From: Flavobacterium sp. SUN052
Lineage (GTDB): Bacteria; Bacteroidota; Bacteroidia; Flavobacteriales; Flavobacteriaceae
Length of the DNA stretch: 64,000 bases
Direction: 5' to 3'
Assembly (NCBI RefSeq): GCF_028867935.1
Contig: NZ_JAPQNS010000020.1
Coordinates: 1 to 64,000 of the forward strand
In this document: positions 16,705 to 26,089 of the stretch, piece after piece
Numbering within the stretch: position 1 is the stretch's first letter
How the letters are laid out: each line of letters opens with the position of its first letter
The notes under the pieces: generated by a model
Databases searched by the model: none
What the model saw: the letters and a program-made list of their open reading frames with translations, nothing else
Told to the model about the DNA's origin: nothing
Translations under genes and position numbers: made by a program

Positions 16705-17028
16705 ATGGAAACGACGAAAAAACAATCCTTCAACGAAATCATTCAGGGAGAAACGCCCGTTCTGGTCGATTTCTTCGCCGAGTGGTGCGGGCCATGCAAA
16801 CAGATGTCCCCGATCTTAAAAGACTTTGCCACTCGCATGGGCGACCGGGTGCGTATCCTGAAAATTGACGTGGACAAAAGTCCTGTAGCCGCCAGTGGCT
16901 ACAAAATTCAGGGTGTACCTACGTTTATCCTGTTCAAAAAAGGACAGGTACTTTGGCGCCAATCGGGCATGGTATCGCCCCAGATTCTGGAACAGGTAGT
17001 GAACAAGGCCAACAGAAGCGTTGATTAG
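16705..17028 (+). CDS. Thioredoxin
   Basis: A 107-aa cytosolic thioredoxin with the redox motif WCGPC (Cys28 and Cys31), the conserved FFAEWCGPCKQ context, Asp in the buried position (LVDFFAEW) and the cis-Pro loop GVPTF. It reduces disulfides in client proteins using thioredoxin reductase. No signal peptide is seen. It is a monocistronic plus-strand gene, divergent from the GH13-like gene, and followed by a strong terminator. I find no TTCTAAG array pointing toward it, so membership in the neighbouring regulon is not supported. Confidence 0.95.
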   Translation: METTKKQSFNEIIQGETPVLVDFFAEWCGPCKQMSPILKDFATRMGDRVRILKIDVDKSPVAASGYKIQGVPTFILFKKGQVLWRQSGMVSPQILEQVVNKANRSVD

Positions 17029-17061
17029 GAATCGCTTGTGTCAAAAACAGAATGGATTTAC

Positions 17062-17102
17062 AACAGAAAGAGCGGGCTAATTAGTCCGCTCTTTCTGTTT
17101 GT
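17062..17102 (+). terminator. Rho-independent terminator of the thioredoxin gene
   Basis: A 14-bp perfect stem (17062-17075 with 17086-17099, core AGAAAGAGCGG) followed by a short T/G-rich run, 33 bp after the thioredoxin stop. Confidence 0.85.
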
Positions 17103-17314
17103 TGGTGTTTTTCCGTGCAGATCACACCAGCGCCATACAAATTGCTGTCACGGTGTATTGACTGACGCAAACGGGCGGCCTAATCACAGTCACTTACTTG
17201 CTTGATCTGCGTCAATAGCTATTAGTCTGCCGAAGCCCAATTTTACAATACATTTTGCCACTGCGTGCGGCAGAATTGGGATAAACCAACTTCACTCCAT
17301 TTACAGCAGACAGC

Positions 17315-19486
17315 ATGAAAACCTCTTTACGTTCGATCGCCAACATCATTTGCTTCCGGTTAGCCAATAGTCTCAACACCATTTTCTTCTCATCGCTTCT
17401 AGTGCTGGCAGTCAACAGCGTTTCAGTAGCTCAGGTGCTTAACTGGCAAAAAACGCTGGGGGGCTCTAACGATGATATTGCCACGGCCATTGTTGCAACA
17501 ACCGACGGCGGTTATGTTGTAACAGGCTACACCAACTCCAACGATGGCGACATAACGGGTAACCAGGGCGGAGACCACGACATCTGGGTCGTTAAACTCA
17601 ATTCCGCTGGCACCATCATCTGGAAAAAGACCTTTGGCGGCACCCGCGACGACAAAGCCGTTGGTATAGCGCTCAGTCCCGATGGCGGCTATGTGCTCAC
17701 GGGCACCACCACCTCTACCGACGGCGATTTGAACGGTTTATACTTGTATTCCAACGGTGCATTCAATTACATCTGGGTATTTAAACTCAACAGCGTTGGC
17801 GACATTGTCTGGAAACAGGCGCTAGGATTATCCAGAGGCTTATACGCTTCGGCCATCACTGCCTTGCCATCGGGTGGTTATGTGGTAGCAGGCTATTACT
17901 TTTTCTCGGGATTCAAATCGTCAGGACAACTTTTCTACGTGCTCACACTATCTGAATCAGGAGAAATTCTTCGCTCGTCGTCCTTCGGCGGACAAAATGG
18001 TAATGATGAGCTACACGGCATAACGGCAACTGCTGATGGAGGTTTCGTTGGGGTTGGTAAAAGTTCATCGCCCTACATAAGTTCCAGTCAGCCGCCATCC
18101 GATCACGGCACCAATCACAGCAATAATTTTACTACCTACGATGCCTGGGTATATAAATACGATAATACCGGACAGCTTGTCTGGTACAAGTTTATTGGCG
18201 GAAGCGGGCATGACTACGCTTACGCGGTTAAGGAAACCCCCGACGGCAATTTGATCGTGGCGGGTTATACGGAGTCGAACGATGGCGACGTGACGGGTAA
18301 TCAGGGGGGCGGTGATGCCTGGATTGTCAAACTGAACAGTTCGGGCACTATACTCTCCCAAAAAACGCTGGGCGGCACCGGTAACGACGAGGCCAAATCC
18401 ATCGGGCTGACACCAGAAGGCAATATTCTGGTCGCAGGCACTACGAACTCAACCAACGGCTACGTAACTGGCAACCACGGAAGTTCGGATGTTTGGCTGG
18501 TTAAACTGAACTCGTCGAGTGATCTGATCTGGCAAAAGACGCTGGGCGGCTTCGGGGCCGATGGAGGGACGGCCATCACTATGTCGCCTACTGGTAGCTA
18601 CGCAATTGCTGGCTACACACAATCAAACAGTGGCGATGTGAGTGGGAATCATGGCGGCACCGATGCTTGGGTAGTCAGCCTGAGCGAACCCGCCGGGTCG
18701 TTTCAACTCCTGCCCCCCCTGTACAATTGCGAATTGGGTCAACTAACGTTCATAGCCAGCGGAGGGAACGGCTCAACGATTGAGTTTCAGGCTCCCGGCG
18801 TTACGTCCTGGACCACCAATCCCGTTGCCACCATTGAACTGGGGGTTCGAATGGACCCCAACAGTAGACCGATCACGCTGATGGCCCGACAAAATGGCGT
18901 GGTTGTTACCCGAAGCTTTAACTTCAGGGAGTATTGTAGCGGGGCAATGAGTCCCTTCCAGTTATGGGAACCCCGGTACAACTGCGCTACGGGACAGCTT
19001 ATCTTTCAAACTCTGGGCGGTAACGGTTCAGCTATTGAATACCAGGCAATTGGCGTTACCCCCTGGACCACTAACCCCATCCAAACTGTTGAATTAGGGG
19101 TCCGGCTCGATCCTAATAGCAAGCCGCTGACATTAATAGCCCGGCAAAATGGCGTTTGGGTCCACCGCGACTTTGACCTCCACGCGTATTGTAGCTTCAA
19201 TAGGCGGCAGGCCACGGAGTCTGCCCTGAATTTACAGGTACGTGTGCTGGGCAACCCGGTGGTGGGTCGCCAGTTTGAAGTGGAGATTTCCGGTGTTGAG
19301 GGTCAGGCAATACGGTTTCAACTCACCGATCTGCGGGGGCAGGTTATCACAGAAAAACAGAGTGAACAGGTAGCAGCCATAGAGCGATATAGCTTTTCTC
19401 TTCCTGCCGGACTTGGCGGCATGATCCTGTTGTGGGTCAATACGTCCATTCAGCAAAAAGTATCTAAAGTGCTTATCGCGCCCTGA
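17315..19486 (+). CDS. Large secreted surface protein with propeller-type repeats and a T9SS-like tail
   Basis: 723 aa. A long signal peptide (about 1-40, ending VSVAQ) is followed by about seven repeats of roughly 50-60 residues of the type GGSNDD..ATTDGGYVVTGYTNSNDGD.TGNQGG.D.WVVKLN. Such repeats form beta-propeller-like folds in surface proteins. Residues about 470-625 hold two near-identical modules of about 75 aa (YNCELGQLTFIASGGNGS and YNCATGQLIFQTLGGNGS). The last 80 residues (LTDLRGQVITEKQ, then a Gly-rich turn and a basic end) resemble a type A sorting domain for the type IX secretion system, in a degenerate form. The 286 bp upstream carry no gene. Role unknown; adhesion or matrix function is possible. 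Confidence 0.8.
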   Translation: MKTSLRSIANIICFRLANSLNTIFFSSLLVLAVNSVSVAQVLNWQKTLGGSNDDIATAIVATTDGGYVVTGYTNSNDGDITGNQGGDHDIWVVKLNSAGTIIWKKTFGGTRDDKAVGIALSPDGGYVLTGTTTSTDGDLNGLYLYSNGAFNYIWVFKLNSVGDIVWKQALGLSRGLYASAITALPSGGYVVAGYYFFSGFKSSGQLFYVLTLSESGEILRSSSFGGQNGNDELHGITATADGGFVGVGKSSSPYISSSQPPSDHGTNHSNNFTTYDAWVYKYDNTGQLVWYKFIGGSGHDYAYAVKETPDGNLIVAGYTESNDGDVTGNQGGGDAWIVKLNSSGTILSQKTLGGTGNDEAKSIGLTPEGNILVAGTTNSTNGYVTGNHGSSDVWLVKLNSSSDLIWQKTLGGFGADGGTAITMSPTGSYAIAGYTQSNSGDVSGNHGGTDAWVVSLSEPAGSFQLLPPLYNCELGQLTFIASGGNGSTIEFQAPGVTSWTTNPVATIELGVRMDPNSRPITLMARQNGVVVTRSFNFREYCSGAMSPFQLWEPRYNCATGQLIFQTLGGNGSAIEYQAIGVTPWTTNPIQTVELGVRLDPNSKPLTLIARQNGVWVHRDFDLHAYCSFNRRQATESALNLQVRVLGNPVVGRQFEVEISGVEGQAIRFQLTDLRGQVITEKQSEQVAAIERYSFSLPAGLGGMILLWVNTSIQQKVSKVLIAP

Positions 19487-19510
19487 TTAACCTAATCTGA
19501 CAGGGTTTGC

Positions 19511-19557
19511 CCCTAAAACAGTTGAAAAAGCTTTACTGCTTTTCAACTGTTTTAGGG
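19511..19557. terminator. Bidirectional terminator between converging genes
   Basis: A long inverted repeat (CCCTAAAACAGTTGAAAAAGC, 19511-19531, with 19538-19557) with one bulged base and a 6-nt loop. It lies between the stops of the surface-protein gene and the isomerase gene, with A/T-rich stem ends usable from both strands. Confidence 0.8.
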
Positions 19558-19570
19558 CTCGTGACTCACA

Positions 19571-20611
19571 CTAACTTAACTCCTTGCGCACACGTTCGAG
19601 CAGGGTTTTGGTGGCCCGAATGCCCTCGTTGGTGGGCAGATAACCACCCGTAGGATTGTACATGCCAATGATGCCGCCTTCGTACTCGATCCCTACGTAT
19701 CCCGAAAAACCAGCGTCTTTAATAATCTTGAACATCTTCATAAAATCGGTCTCCGTCTCGTTGCCACTGGCATCGAACTTATGCGTTTTGGCACTGATTC
19801 CTTTAGCATAGGGCATCATTTTTTTCACGCCCTCGTAGCGGTCATATTCCTTCACGCATTTGGTACCCATGATGCCTTTGATATCATTGGTTTCGGGTTT
19901 ACTACGCCGTTCGCAGAAGTTCCCGAAATCGGGCAGCAGACCCGCATTGGGCATGTTTACCTGCTTGAGCACCCCCACCAGCCAGTCGACATTGGTGGAG
20001 TTACCGAAGTGATTTTCTACGATCACATTCATGTTCGATTTGGCTGCATACTCCAGCAGTTTGTGGTAGCCATCGGCTGCTGATTTGGCGGCTTCAGCAG
20101 CAGGGTCGTCGGGTGTGCCCGACATTGCTTTTGATGTATCGCCCAGGTTCACCCGAATAGACGAACATCCCAAATACTTGGCGGCATCAACCCAGGCATG
20201 GTGCGACTCCACGGCTTTCTGGCGCTTGGCAGCATCCAGATCAGCAATGTTGGCGCCATCCACCATAATCAGGTTGTTTTTCATGCCCAGGTCATCGGTG
20301 CGCTGTTTCAGTTCTTTCAGATAGGTTTGGTCGGTATGCTTGTTGTTGAAAAACATGGAAACATATTCGAGCACATTAACCCCAAAATCATTTTTGGTTC
20401 GGGCCGGAAACTCCATGTTTGTCATTTTGCCCGACATCAGTTCACCAGCAAAGGAAAACTCGGCCAGCGAAATCTCAAATTGCAGAGCCGCAGTGGCTGG
20501 TTTTGGAGTCAGCATATCAGCAAAGGTTTGCGTGGGCAGCACCGAGGCCAGACCCATACCGGCGGCCGTCAGGCCTACTTGATTCAGAAATTCGCGACGT
20601 GATTGGATCAT
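19571..20611 (-). CDS. Tat-exported sugar phosphate isomerase/epimerase-like TIM barrel
   Basis: 346 aa. The N-terminus has a Tat-like signal (SRREFLNQVGLTAAGMGLASVL), so the protein is sent folded to the periplasm. The body is an AP-endonuclease-2-type TIM barrel, as in xylose isomerase-like sugar epimerases. Metal-ligand candidates are in IVENHFGN, LPDFGNFCER, SAKTHKFD and GYVGIEYEGG. The substrate is unknown. It follows the sugar dehydrogenase gene by 45 bp on the same strand, so the two probably act on related sugars in the periplasm and share a promoter facing the Nudix regulator. Confidence 0.88.
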   Translation of the reverse strand: MIQSRREFLNQVGLTAAGMGLASVLPTQTFADMLTPKPATAALQFEISLAEFSFAGELMSGKMTNMEFPARTKNDFGVNVLEYVSMFFNNKHTDQTYLKELKQRTDDLGMKNNLIMVDGANIADLDAAKRQKAVESHHAWVDAAKYLGCSSIRVNLGDTSKAMSGTPDDPAAEAAKSAADGYHKLLEYAAKSNMNVIVENHFGNSTNVDWLVGVLKQVNMPNAGLLPDFGNFCERRSKPETNDIKGIMGTKCVKEYDRYEGVKKMMPYAKGISAKTHKFDASGNETETDFMKMFKIIKDAGFSGYVGIEYEGGIIGMYNPTGGYLPTNEGIRATKTLLERVRKELS

Positions 20612-20656
20612 ACTGGTAAGGCGTTTGCCTCGGAGATAGTAAAAAATAAGGGTCAG

Positions 20657-23437
20657 TTAGTTAGAAAATTGAACGGTAACCGGAACGAACAGCGGAGATT
20701 TCCCCGCTTTTTCATTCTTGAAAACGAAGTACACATCGTGCGTCCCCAAAGTCGGTTTAACGGAAATCTTTGCCATACTGGGCTGAAAAATAGCCGTCGG
20801 GTCTTTGTTTTCTGTTGGTAGAATTTCCTCCGTTTGGCCGAGCAATGGCCCGTCAACAGCGTCGATCCGAACCTCAATACGACCGCCAACCGCGTTCATC
20901 TGGGCTTTTGGAACGGCCACCGAGAACTCCATGCTCTGAATGCCGGTGAGGTCGAGCTGGTTAAATTGGATGTGCGTGTTGGCAGCCATCACTACCACTA
21001 ACGGATAGGGCTGTCCACCAATTTTGAACAGCATAACGCCCTTTGACTGGCTGTTGCTGCTACCCAACGCAACCAGCGGATTGCGCAATACAAGTGTTTG
21101 CTCGCTGGTTTGGGCGGGCAGACCGTTGGCACCTTTGTCTTTATACGAAGCCTGTAGCACCAAGTTTCCTTTCTCCTCTTTGCCAGGGGTGTAGGTTCCT
21201 TTGGTTTGCAAGGGGGGCGCTACTACCGGCTTATCCGACAACGTCAGAATGTACTTGACGATCTCGCCCGCATCGGCCGACCCCAATTGCGGGTGGGCCG
21301 TCATGATGGCATCGCCCCATACCCCTCCCCCACCTTTGATTATTTTGTTCGACAGGCTGGCAACGGCGTTCGCGTCATTTTTGTATCGTTTGGCAACCTC
21401 TATGAAGGACGGCCCAACCGATTTCTTATCGGTAAAGTGGCAGGCTTTACAATCACTCTTGCCCATGAGCACCTGCCCGGCACCCAGGTAGGCCGCTTCC
21501 GAAAATTTATGGCCAGCCGGACTATCGGGCTGCCCTGCGGATTCGTCCTGATAATTGGCGCGCACTAACACCTGCTTCGGCTGAATGCGCCCCGTAGCCA
21601 GACTGCCATCTTCTTTATCAGTTACGTTCACCTGATAAGCAATTGGCTGACCGGGAAAGTAAAAGCTCTTGTTGCCACTGGTAAGATCCAAAACAACGCT
21701 GGGTGGTTGATTGCCCGCTACGATGTTTACCTCCCGCGAATCGGCCAGACCGTGGGCATCGGTAACCGTCAGTAAGGCTTTATATTGCCCAGCTTTCTGG
21801 AAGGTGAACGTGGGCGAGGGCTCGGTCAGGACAGTTGGCGCTCCCCCTGCTTTAGGGTAAATTCTCCATTGATACGTCAGTGCATCACCATCAAAATCCT
21901 TGGTACCCTCCGACGAAAAACTGACTTTAAACGGAACCGCTCCGGCTGTCTGGTTTGCGGCAATCTTCACGTTCGGTTTTCGATTTCCGGCGTTGAATTC
22001 GATTTTCACCAGGCGCGAATCGTCGTTTTTGGAGAACCAGCCGGTGCCGTATTCCAGCACGTACAGGTCTCCATTAGGGCCAAACGCCATGTCGATGGGG
22101 TGGCTGAACAGCATGTTTGGCAGAAACCGCTCTGTACTTACCATGTCGCCCTTGCTGTCGAAACTAACCGCCAGAATCATGTCGCGCATCCATTCGTAGA
22201 GAAACGCTTTACCGTTATAATAAGCGGGAAAAGGCCGCTTGGCTCCTTTAAAATCGTCGGTGTAGTAAACCGGCCCAGCCATGGCGCTACGCCCGCCCGT
22301 CCCCATAAACGGAAATTTCTTACTCTCCGAAGCCGGGTACCAGATCATAGCGGGCTGAGCGGGCGGCAAGTTCTGCAAGCCGGTGTTGTTGGGCGAGTTG
22401 TTGACCGGGTGTTCCGGGTCAAATTTAGGCCCCGATTTGTTCGTCGTAAAATCGACATCGTTATAAGCCTTGTTGTTGCCGACAAAATAGGGCCACCCAA
22501 AATTGCCCGCTTTTTTAGCCTGATTGTATTCATCCTCGGCCATAGGCCCCACGTTTACCGAATCAGCACCGGCATCAGGCCCAACATCGCCCCAATAGAG
22601 GTAGCCCGTGTGCTTATCGACCGAAATTCGATACGGGTTTCGATGGCCCATCGTGTAAATTTCGGGGCGGGTACGGTCGCTTCCTTTTGGGAAGAGATTA
22701 CCTTCTGGAATGGTATAGGTTCCGTCGGCTTCAGGGTGAATTCGCAGAATTTTACCGCGCAGGTCGTTGGTATTACCCGATGATTTCTGAGCATCCCAGG
22801 GGCTCCGATCAGGGCGCTCGTCGATGGGCGCGTACAGCGTGGCGCGCGGACTGGTGTTGTCGCCCGTTGAGAGATACAGGTTGCCGTCGCGGTCCCAGTC
22901 GATAGAGCCACCGGTATGGCAGCACTGTTCGCGTTGAACCGGCACGTCGAGCAATACTTTTTTTGACGCCAGCACCAGTTCATCACCCCGTAGTTCGTAG
23001 CGGGTCAGGCTGTTTTTCGACTCGTTGCCAGCGGGCGAGTAATAGAGGTAGACCCAGTGATTCTGCGCAAAGTTGGGATCAATATTTACGCCTAGCAGAC
23101 CATCCTCAGCCTCGGTTTCGTGCCCCTCCTTGTCTTTGTATTTGGTGCTAACCGGAATGATTGCAATGGTTTTTACCTGTTTTGTCAGGGGTGAATACAG
23201 CCGAACCTCCCCGTGTCGCTCAATCAACAGAACGCGTTCGTCGGGCAGAATGGCCATTTCGAGGGGCTCGTTCAGTTTTTCGGCCAGTACTACTTTCGTG
23301 AAGCGGTTCTCGTCGGGTTTATCGCCCGGATCAATCAATGGCCGTACCGAATAGGCGCCCAGCCCGATACTGACCACGCCCAAAGCGATCACCGTTTGGA
23401 AAGATCGTAGGGAAGAAGACTTGAGATTCATTATCAT
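20657..23437 (-). CDS. Periplasmic sugar dehydrogenase-cytochrome c fusion (no ThuA domain)
   Basis: About 926 aa. A glucose/sorbosone dehydrogenase beta-propeller (about 50-500; motifs LLGVNIDPNFAQNHWVYLYYSP, TGGSIDWDRDGNLYLSTGDN, MGHRNPYRISVD) is followed by a PKD domain, a c-type cytochrome with CKACH (Cys663, His667) and a likely axial Met in the segment DAIMTAHPQ, and a C-terminal CBM6-like beta domain. I set the start at the ATG at 23437 (23431 also possible). The longer frame begins inside the 18-bp inverted repeat, which is more likely an operator. The role is periplasmic oxidation of sugars with electrons passed to the fused heme. It is first in an operon with the isomerase and is probably controlled by the divergent Nudix regulator. 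Confidence 0.9.
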   Translation of the reverse strand: MIMNLKSSSLRSFQTVIALGVVSIGLGAYSVRPLIDPGDKPDENRFTKVVLAEKLNEPLEMAILPDERVLLIERHGEVRLYSPLTKQVKTIAIIPVSTKYKDKEGHETEAEDGLLGVNIDPNFAQNHWVYLYYSPAGNESKNSLTRYELRGDELVLASKKVLLDVPVQREQCCHTGGSIDWDRDGNLYLSTGDNTSPRATLYAPIDERPDRSPWDAQKSSGNTNDLRGKILRIHPEADGTYTIPEGNLFPKGSDRTRPEIYTMGHRNPYRISVDKHTGYLYWGDVGPDAGADSVNVGPMAEDEYNQAKKAGNFGWPYFVGNNKAYNDVDFTTNKSGPKFDPEHPVNNSPNNTGLQNLPPAQPAMIWYPASESKKFPFMGTGGRSAMAGPVYYTDDFKGAKRPFPAYYNGKAFLYEWMRDMILAVSFDSKGDMVSTERFLPNMLFSHPIDMAFGPNGDLYVLEYGTGWFSKNDDSRLVKIEFNAGNRKPNVKIAANQTAGAVPFKVSFSSEGTKDFDGDALTYQWRIYPKAGGAPTVLTEPSPTFTFQKAGQYKALLTVTDAHGLADSREVNIVAGNQPPSVVLDLTSGNKSFYFPGQPIAYQVNVTDKEDGSLATGRIQPKQVLVRANYQDESAGQPDSPAGHKFSEAAYLGAGQVLMGKSDCKACHFTDKKSVGPSFIEVAKRYKNDANAVASLSNKIIKGGGGVWGDAIMTAHPQLGSADAGEIVKYILTLSDKPVVAPPLQTKGTYTPGKEEKGNLVLQASYKDKGANGLPAQTSEQTLVLRNPLVALGSSNSQSKGVMLFKIGGQPYPLVVVMAANTHIQFNQLDLTGIQSMEFSVAVPKAQMNAVGGRIEVRIDAVDGPLLGQTEEILPTENKDPTAIFQPSMAKISVKPTLGTHDVYFVFKNEKAGKSPLFVPVTVQFSN

Positions 23438-23440
23438 TGC

Positions 23441-23488
23441 GTTTTTTATACACAATGATACGAACAATTTTCATTGTGTATAAAAAAC
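23441..23488. promoter_or_regulatory. Perfect 18-bp inverted repeat operator between dehydrogenase and Nudix regulator
   Basis: Arms GTTTTTTATACACAATGA (23441-23458) and its exact complement (23471-23488) with a 12-nt spacer. It lies directly before the dehydrogenase start and 28 bp before the Nudix regulator start, so one bound regulator could control both divergent promoters. Confidence 0.7.
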
Positions 23489-23516
23489 ACACTAAAAATT
23501 GTTTTAATTTTCCCCC

Positions 23517-24296
23517 ATGGAATACCAAGACAAACTAGCCCGACTGATTACCGAGCTAAAAAACAACTACCTGCCCTTTGTTTCTATTGACCTGGTTATA
23601 TTCGGCTTTCATGATGGGCAGCTAAAAGTTCTGCTCTTACGCTGGAAGGGAACAGATGACTGGTGTTTGCCCGGTGGTCGTGTTCGGCACGAAGAAAATC
23701 TGGACGATGCAGCTTACCGGAGCTTACAGCAACGAACGGGATTAAGCGAAATATTCCTGCAACAATTCCACACCTTTGGCGATGTGATGCGTCATACGCA
23801 TTTCAGCCAGGAGGAGACTATGCACAAACTGGGCCTGCCGCATAAAGCCCTAAAAGAATTTGAATTTACCAGCCGCGTTGTTTCGACTGGGTACTATGCG
23901 CTGGTCGATTTTGCCAACACCACTCCCACACCTGACTTCTTTACCGATGAGTGCCGCTGGTGGGATATTACCCAGGTTCCGCCCCTGCTTTTCGATCATA
24001 ACGCTATGATTACGCTGGCGTTAAAAACCCTTCGTCGGCAACTCAGCTACCAGCCAATCGGGTATAACCTGCTGCCGGAGAAGTTTACCATGCCCGATTT
24101 GCAGCAGCTTTACGAAACCATTCTGGGGCAATCGCTCGACCGGCGCAACTTCCAGAAACGGATGCTGGCCTACAACATTCTGGAGCGGCTCGACGAACGC
24201 AAAACTGGCGGGGCGCATAAATCGCCGTATCTGTATCAGTTCAACAAAGAGAACTACGAAAAAGCACTGGCCTCCGAAAGCTTGCAGGTAGGCTAA
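23517..24296 (+). CDS. Nudix-domain transcriptional regulator (NrtR/AraR type), catalytically dead
   Basis: 259 aa. An N-terminal Nudix fold (about 18-150) joins a C-terminal winged-helix domain (about 165-255; MPDLQQLYETILGQSLDRRNFQKRML), the architecture of NrtR/AraR-like repressors. The Nudix box starts at Gly54 but its catalytic centre REUxEE reads R68-S-L-Q-Q-R, so all catalytic Glu residues are missing. The Nudix domain should therefore bind, not hydrolyse, its ligand (a sugar or nucleotide-sugar in known relatives). The gene is divergent from the sugar dehydrogenase operon and a perfect inverted repeat sits between them. The likely job is sugar-responsive repression of that operon and of itself. 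Confidence 0.9.
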   Translation: MEYQDKLARLITELKNNYLPFVSIDLVIFGFHDGQLKVLLLRWKGTDDWCLPGGRVRHEENLDDAAYRSLQQRTGLSEIFLQQFHTFGDVMRHTHFSQEETMHKLGLPHKALKEFEFTSRVVSTGYYALVDFANTTPTPDFFTDECRWWDITQVPPLLFDHNAMITLALKTLRRQLSYQPIGYNLLPEKFTMPDLQQLYETILGQSLDRRNFQKRMLAYNILERLDERKTGGAHKSPYLYQFNKENYEKALASESLQVG

Positions 24297-24461
24297 GCTA
24301 ACGACTACAGGACGTTTGTTTGATAGAATGGAATCGGCTCTGGACTCGACCTTATTTGATGGGGTGCCGTTATCTAACTTTTGAAAGCGGTATTGTCTTC
24401 TCGTTTGCTATGAGTTGTTTGTTAGCTAACTCAACTTCACAACTCCCTGTTGCCTTAACTC

Positions 24462-25073
24462 ATGAAAACCAAGACCATTGCCGATAAAGCCCACCATGAA
24501 GCCAGCGCTTTAGCGGGTCAGGAAGTCAAAAATCTTCGGTATTCGAGCCAACAAACGTATCCCCACGAATCGGCCGCGCTCGAAGCGTTTGAGCGGTCGG
24601 TCCATAAACTACTGCACGTTAACGCTTGGTCGGATCTCTCCATTTTCACGGCCGACTTTGCCCTTCATGACCTGGACGGCAAGCTAAAGCCCGATGGCTC
24701 CCCCGAAGTCGGTGATTATATTGAGATCTCCCTGCCGGGTCCTATGCCCAAAAACTGGGTTCAGGTTATTCATACCCTCAGCGAACCCAATCGTGTAGAG
24801 TTTACCGTTCGTCCCAGCACCAAGCCACAGCCAGATAACCCGAACGTCGTCGAGCATTTTTTTGCCGATACCGCCAGCAGCACATTCCGTGTGGAACTAT
24901 CAGGCACCACAGTTACTGCTTCGGAAATCGGCAAAAACGAGTCGATTAATAATCAGGCCCCGCAGGCGGGCGATCGGGCGGTTATCAATACGCTGATTGC
25001 TGAAGGAGGCTGGTTGTTTTACCAGAAAATCCAGTGGAAGCACCTGACCGATTATCTGGTTCATCTGGACTAG
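24462..25073 (+). CDS. Conserved-looking protein of unknown function
   Basis: 203 aa with no signal peptide and no transmembrane segment, so cytosolic. I do not recognise the family. The central part is rich in beta-type residues (DYIEISLPGPMPKNWVQVIHTL, RVEFTVRP, FRVELSGTTVTASEIG) and the C-terminus is more helical (WLFYQKIQWKHLTDYL). The composition and codon use look like those of its neighbours and the start follows an A/T-rich region, so I accept it as real. It stands alone with 165 bp before and 210 bp after it. Both gaps show no firm site apart from a short direct repeat TAGGGTTTAC near 25.1 kb. Confidence 0.7.
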   Translation: MKTKTIADKAHHEASALAGQEVKNLRYSSQQTYPHESAALEAFERSVHKLLHVNAWSDLSIFTADFALHDLDGKLKPDGSPEVGDYIEISLPGPMPKNWVQVIHTLSEPNRVEFTVRPSTKPQPDNPNVVEHFFADTASSTFRVELSGTTVTASEIGKNESINNQAPQAGDRAVINTLIAEGGWLFYQKIQWKHLTDYLVHLD

Positions 25074-25283
25074 ACTGCTATGATGCACAACCGTTCTTAG
25101 GGTTTACCCTCAATTTCGGACGGATAGGGTTTACGGTATAAAATTGCCCCATCCACAATCCTAATTTTGCTACTAAAAAGTCAATTACTGGTTAAATACT
25201 CGGTACCCTCAATCAAGCCAACGGTGTACTAAACCATGAGTATGTGGGCGGTTTTGGTGGCTTTCACCAGCAATATACACTGT

Positions 25284-26060
25284 ATGAAACGTAGAGAATT
25301 TGTAGCTGCCTCGCTGGCAGCATCCGCAGCGCTGACAAGTGGTCAGGCCCAAGCCACCTCCGCCCCAACTGCCCAAAAGCAGGTATACGAGTTGCGGGTA
25401 TATGAGTTTCGATTTGGTCTCTCGCAGGCTGGTCTGACGAGTTACCTGAAAGACGGGCTGATTCCGGCCATGAACCGGCTCGGTGTTAAAAACGTCGGGG
25501 TGTTTAGTGAGATGGGCAAAACCGAACCCGCCAAAACGTACGTCCTGATTCCACACGCATCCTGGGAAGCCTACGGCACCTCGGCAAGCAAGTTGGCAGG
25601 CGATACGGCCTATTCGCAGGTACGCGCTCAATACGATGCCCTCACTCCCGACAAAGCCCCTTACGCCCGGTACACCACTACCATTCTGAACGCCTTCGAT
25701 GGTCTGCCCGCGCTGGTAGCGCCCAAGGCAGAACCCCGAATTTTTGAATTACGCACCTACGAAGGATATTCAGAAGATGCCGTTCGGCGGAAAGTGAAGA
25801 TGTTTAACGTGGATGAAATTGCCATTTTCAACACAACGAAGCTGAATCCGGTATTTTTTGGGGAAGTAGTAGCCGGTGGTAATATGCCCTGCCTGATATA
25901 CATGCTTACCTTCAAAGACATGGCTGAGCGCGACGCTAACTGGAAACAGTTTGGCGCCAATCCTGACTGGAAACGCGTGTCGGGAGCGGCCGAATATGCC
26001 AATACCGTGTCGCAGATTCATCGCGTTTTTCTGGAGCCAGCTGCTTACTCACAAGTGTAA
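25284..26060 (+). CDS. NIPSNAP-family protein with Tat-like signal
   Basis: About 258 aa from the ATG at 25284; an in-frame ATG 16 codons upstream would give no sensible signal. The N-terminus MKRREFVAASLAASAALTSG is a Tat-like export signal. Two NIPSNAP (dimeric alpha/beta barrel) repeats follow, each starting with YELRVYEFR or FELRTYEGY. The biochemical role of bacterial NIPSNAP proteins is not settled. It precedes the GH9 gene by 29 bp on the same strand, so it likely belongs to the polysaccharide operon. Confidence 0.87.
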   Translation: MKRREFVAASLAASAALTSGQAQATSAPTAQKQVYELRVYEFRFGLSQAGLTSYLKDGLIPAMNRLGVKNVGVFSEMGKTEPAKTYVLIPHASWEAYGTSASKLAGDTAYSQVRAQYDALTPDKAPYARYTTTILNAFDGLPALVAPKAEPRIFELRTYEGYSEDAVRRKVKMFNVDEIAIFNTTKLNPVFFGEVVAGGNMPCLIYMLTFKDMAERDANWKQFGANPDWKRVSGAAEYANTVSQIHRVFLEPAAYSQV

Positions 26061-26089
26061 AGTAGTCTGAACTCTCTACTAAAAACCTC

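Noticed and set aside
21785..22783. A 332-codon open frame on the plus strand opposite the sugar dehydrogenase gene
   Set aside because: It is wholly antisense to a gene with clear domains. A similar long antisense frame lies opposite the paralogue at 54.4 kb (55008-55985). Both arise from the same codon pattern and the protein shows no recognisable fold.
23438..23467. Longer N-terminus for the sugar dehydrogenase starting at 23467
   Set aside because: The extra codons lie in the perfect inverted repeat between divergent genes and spoil the signal peptide.
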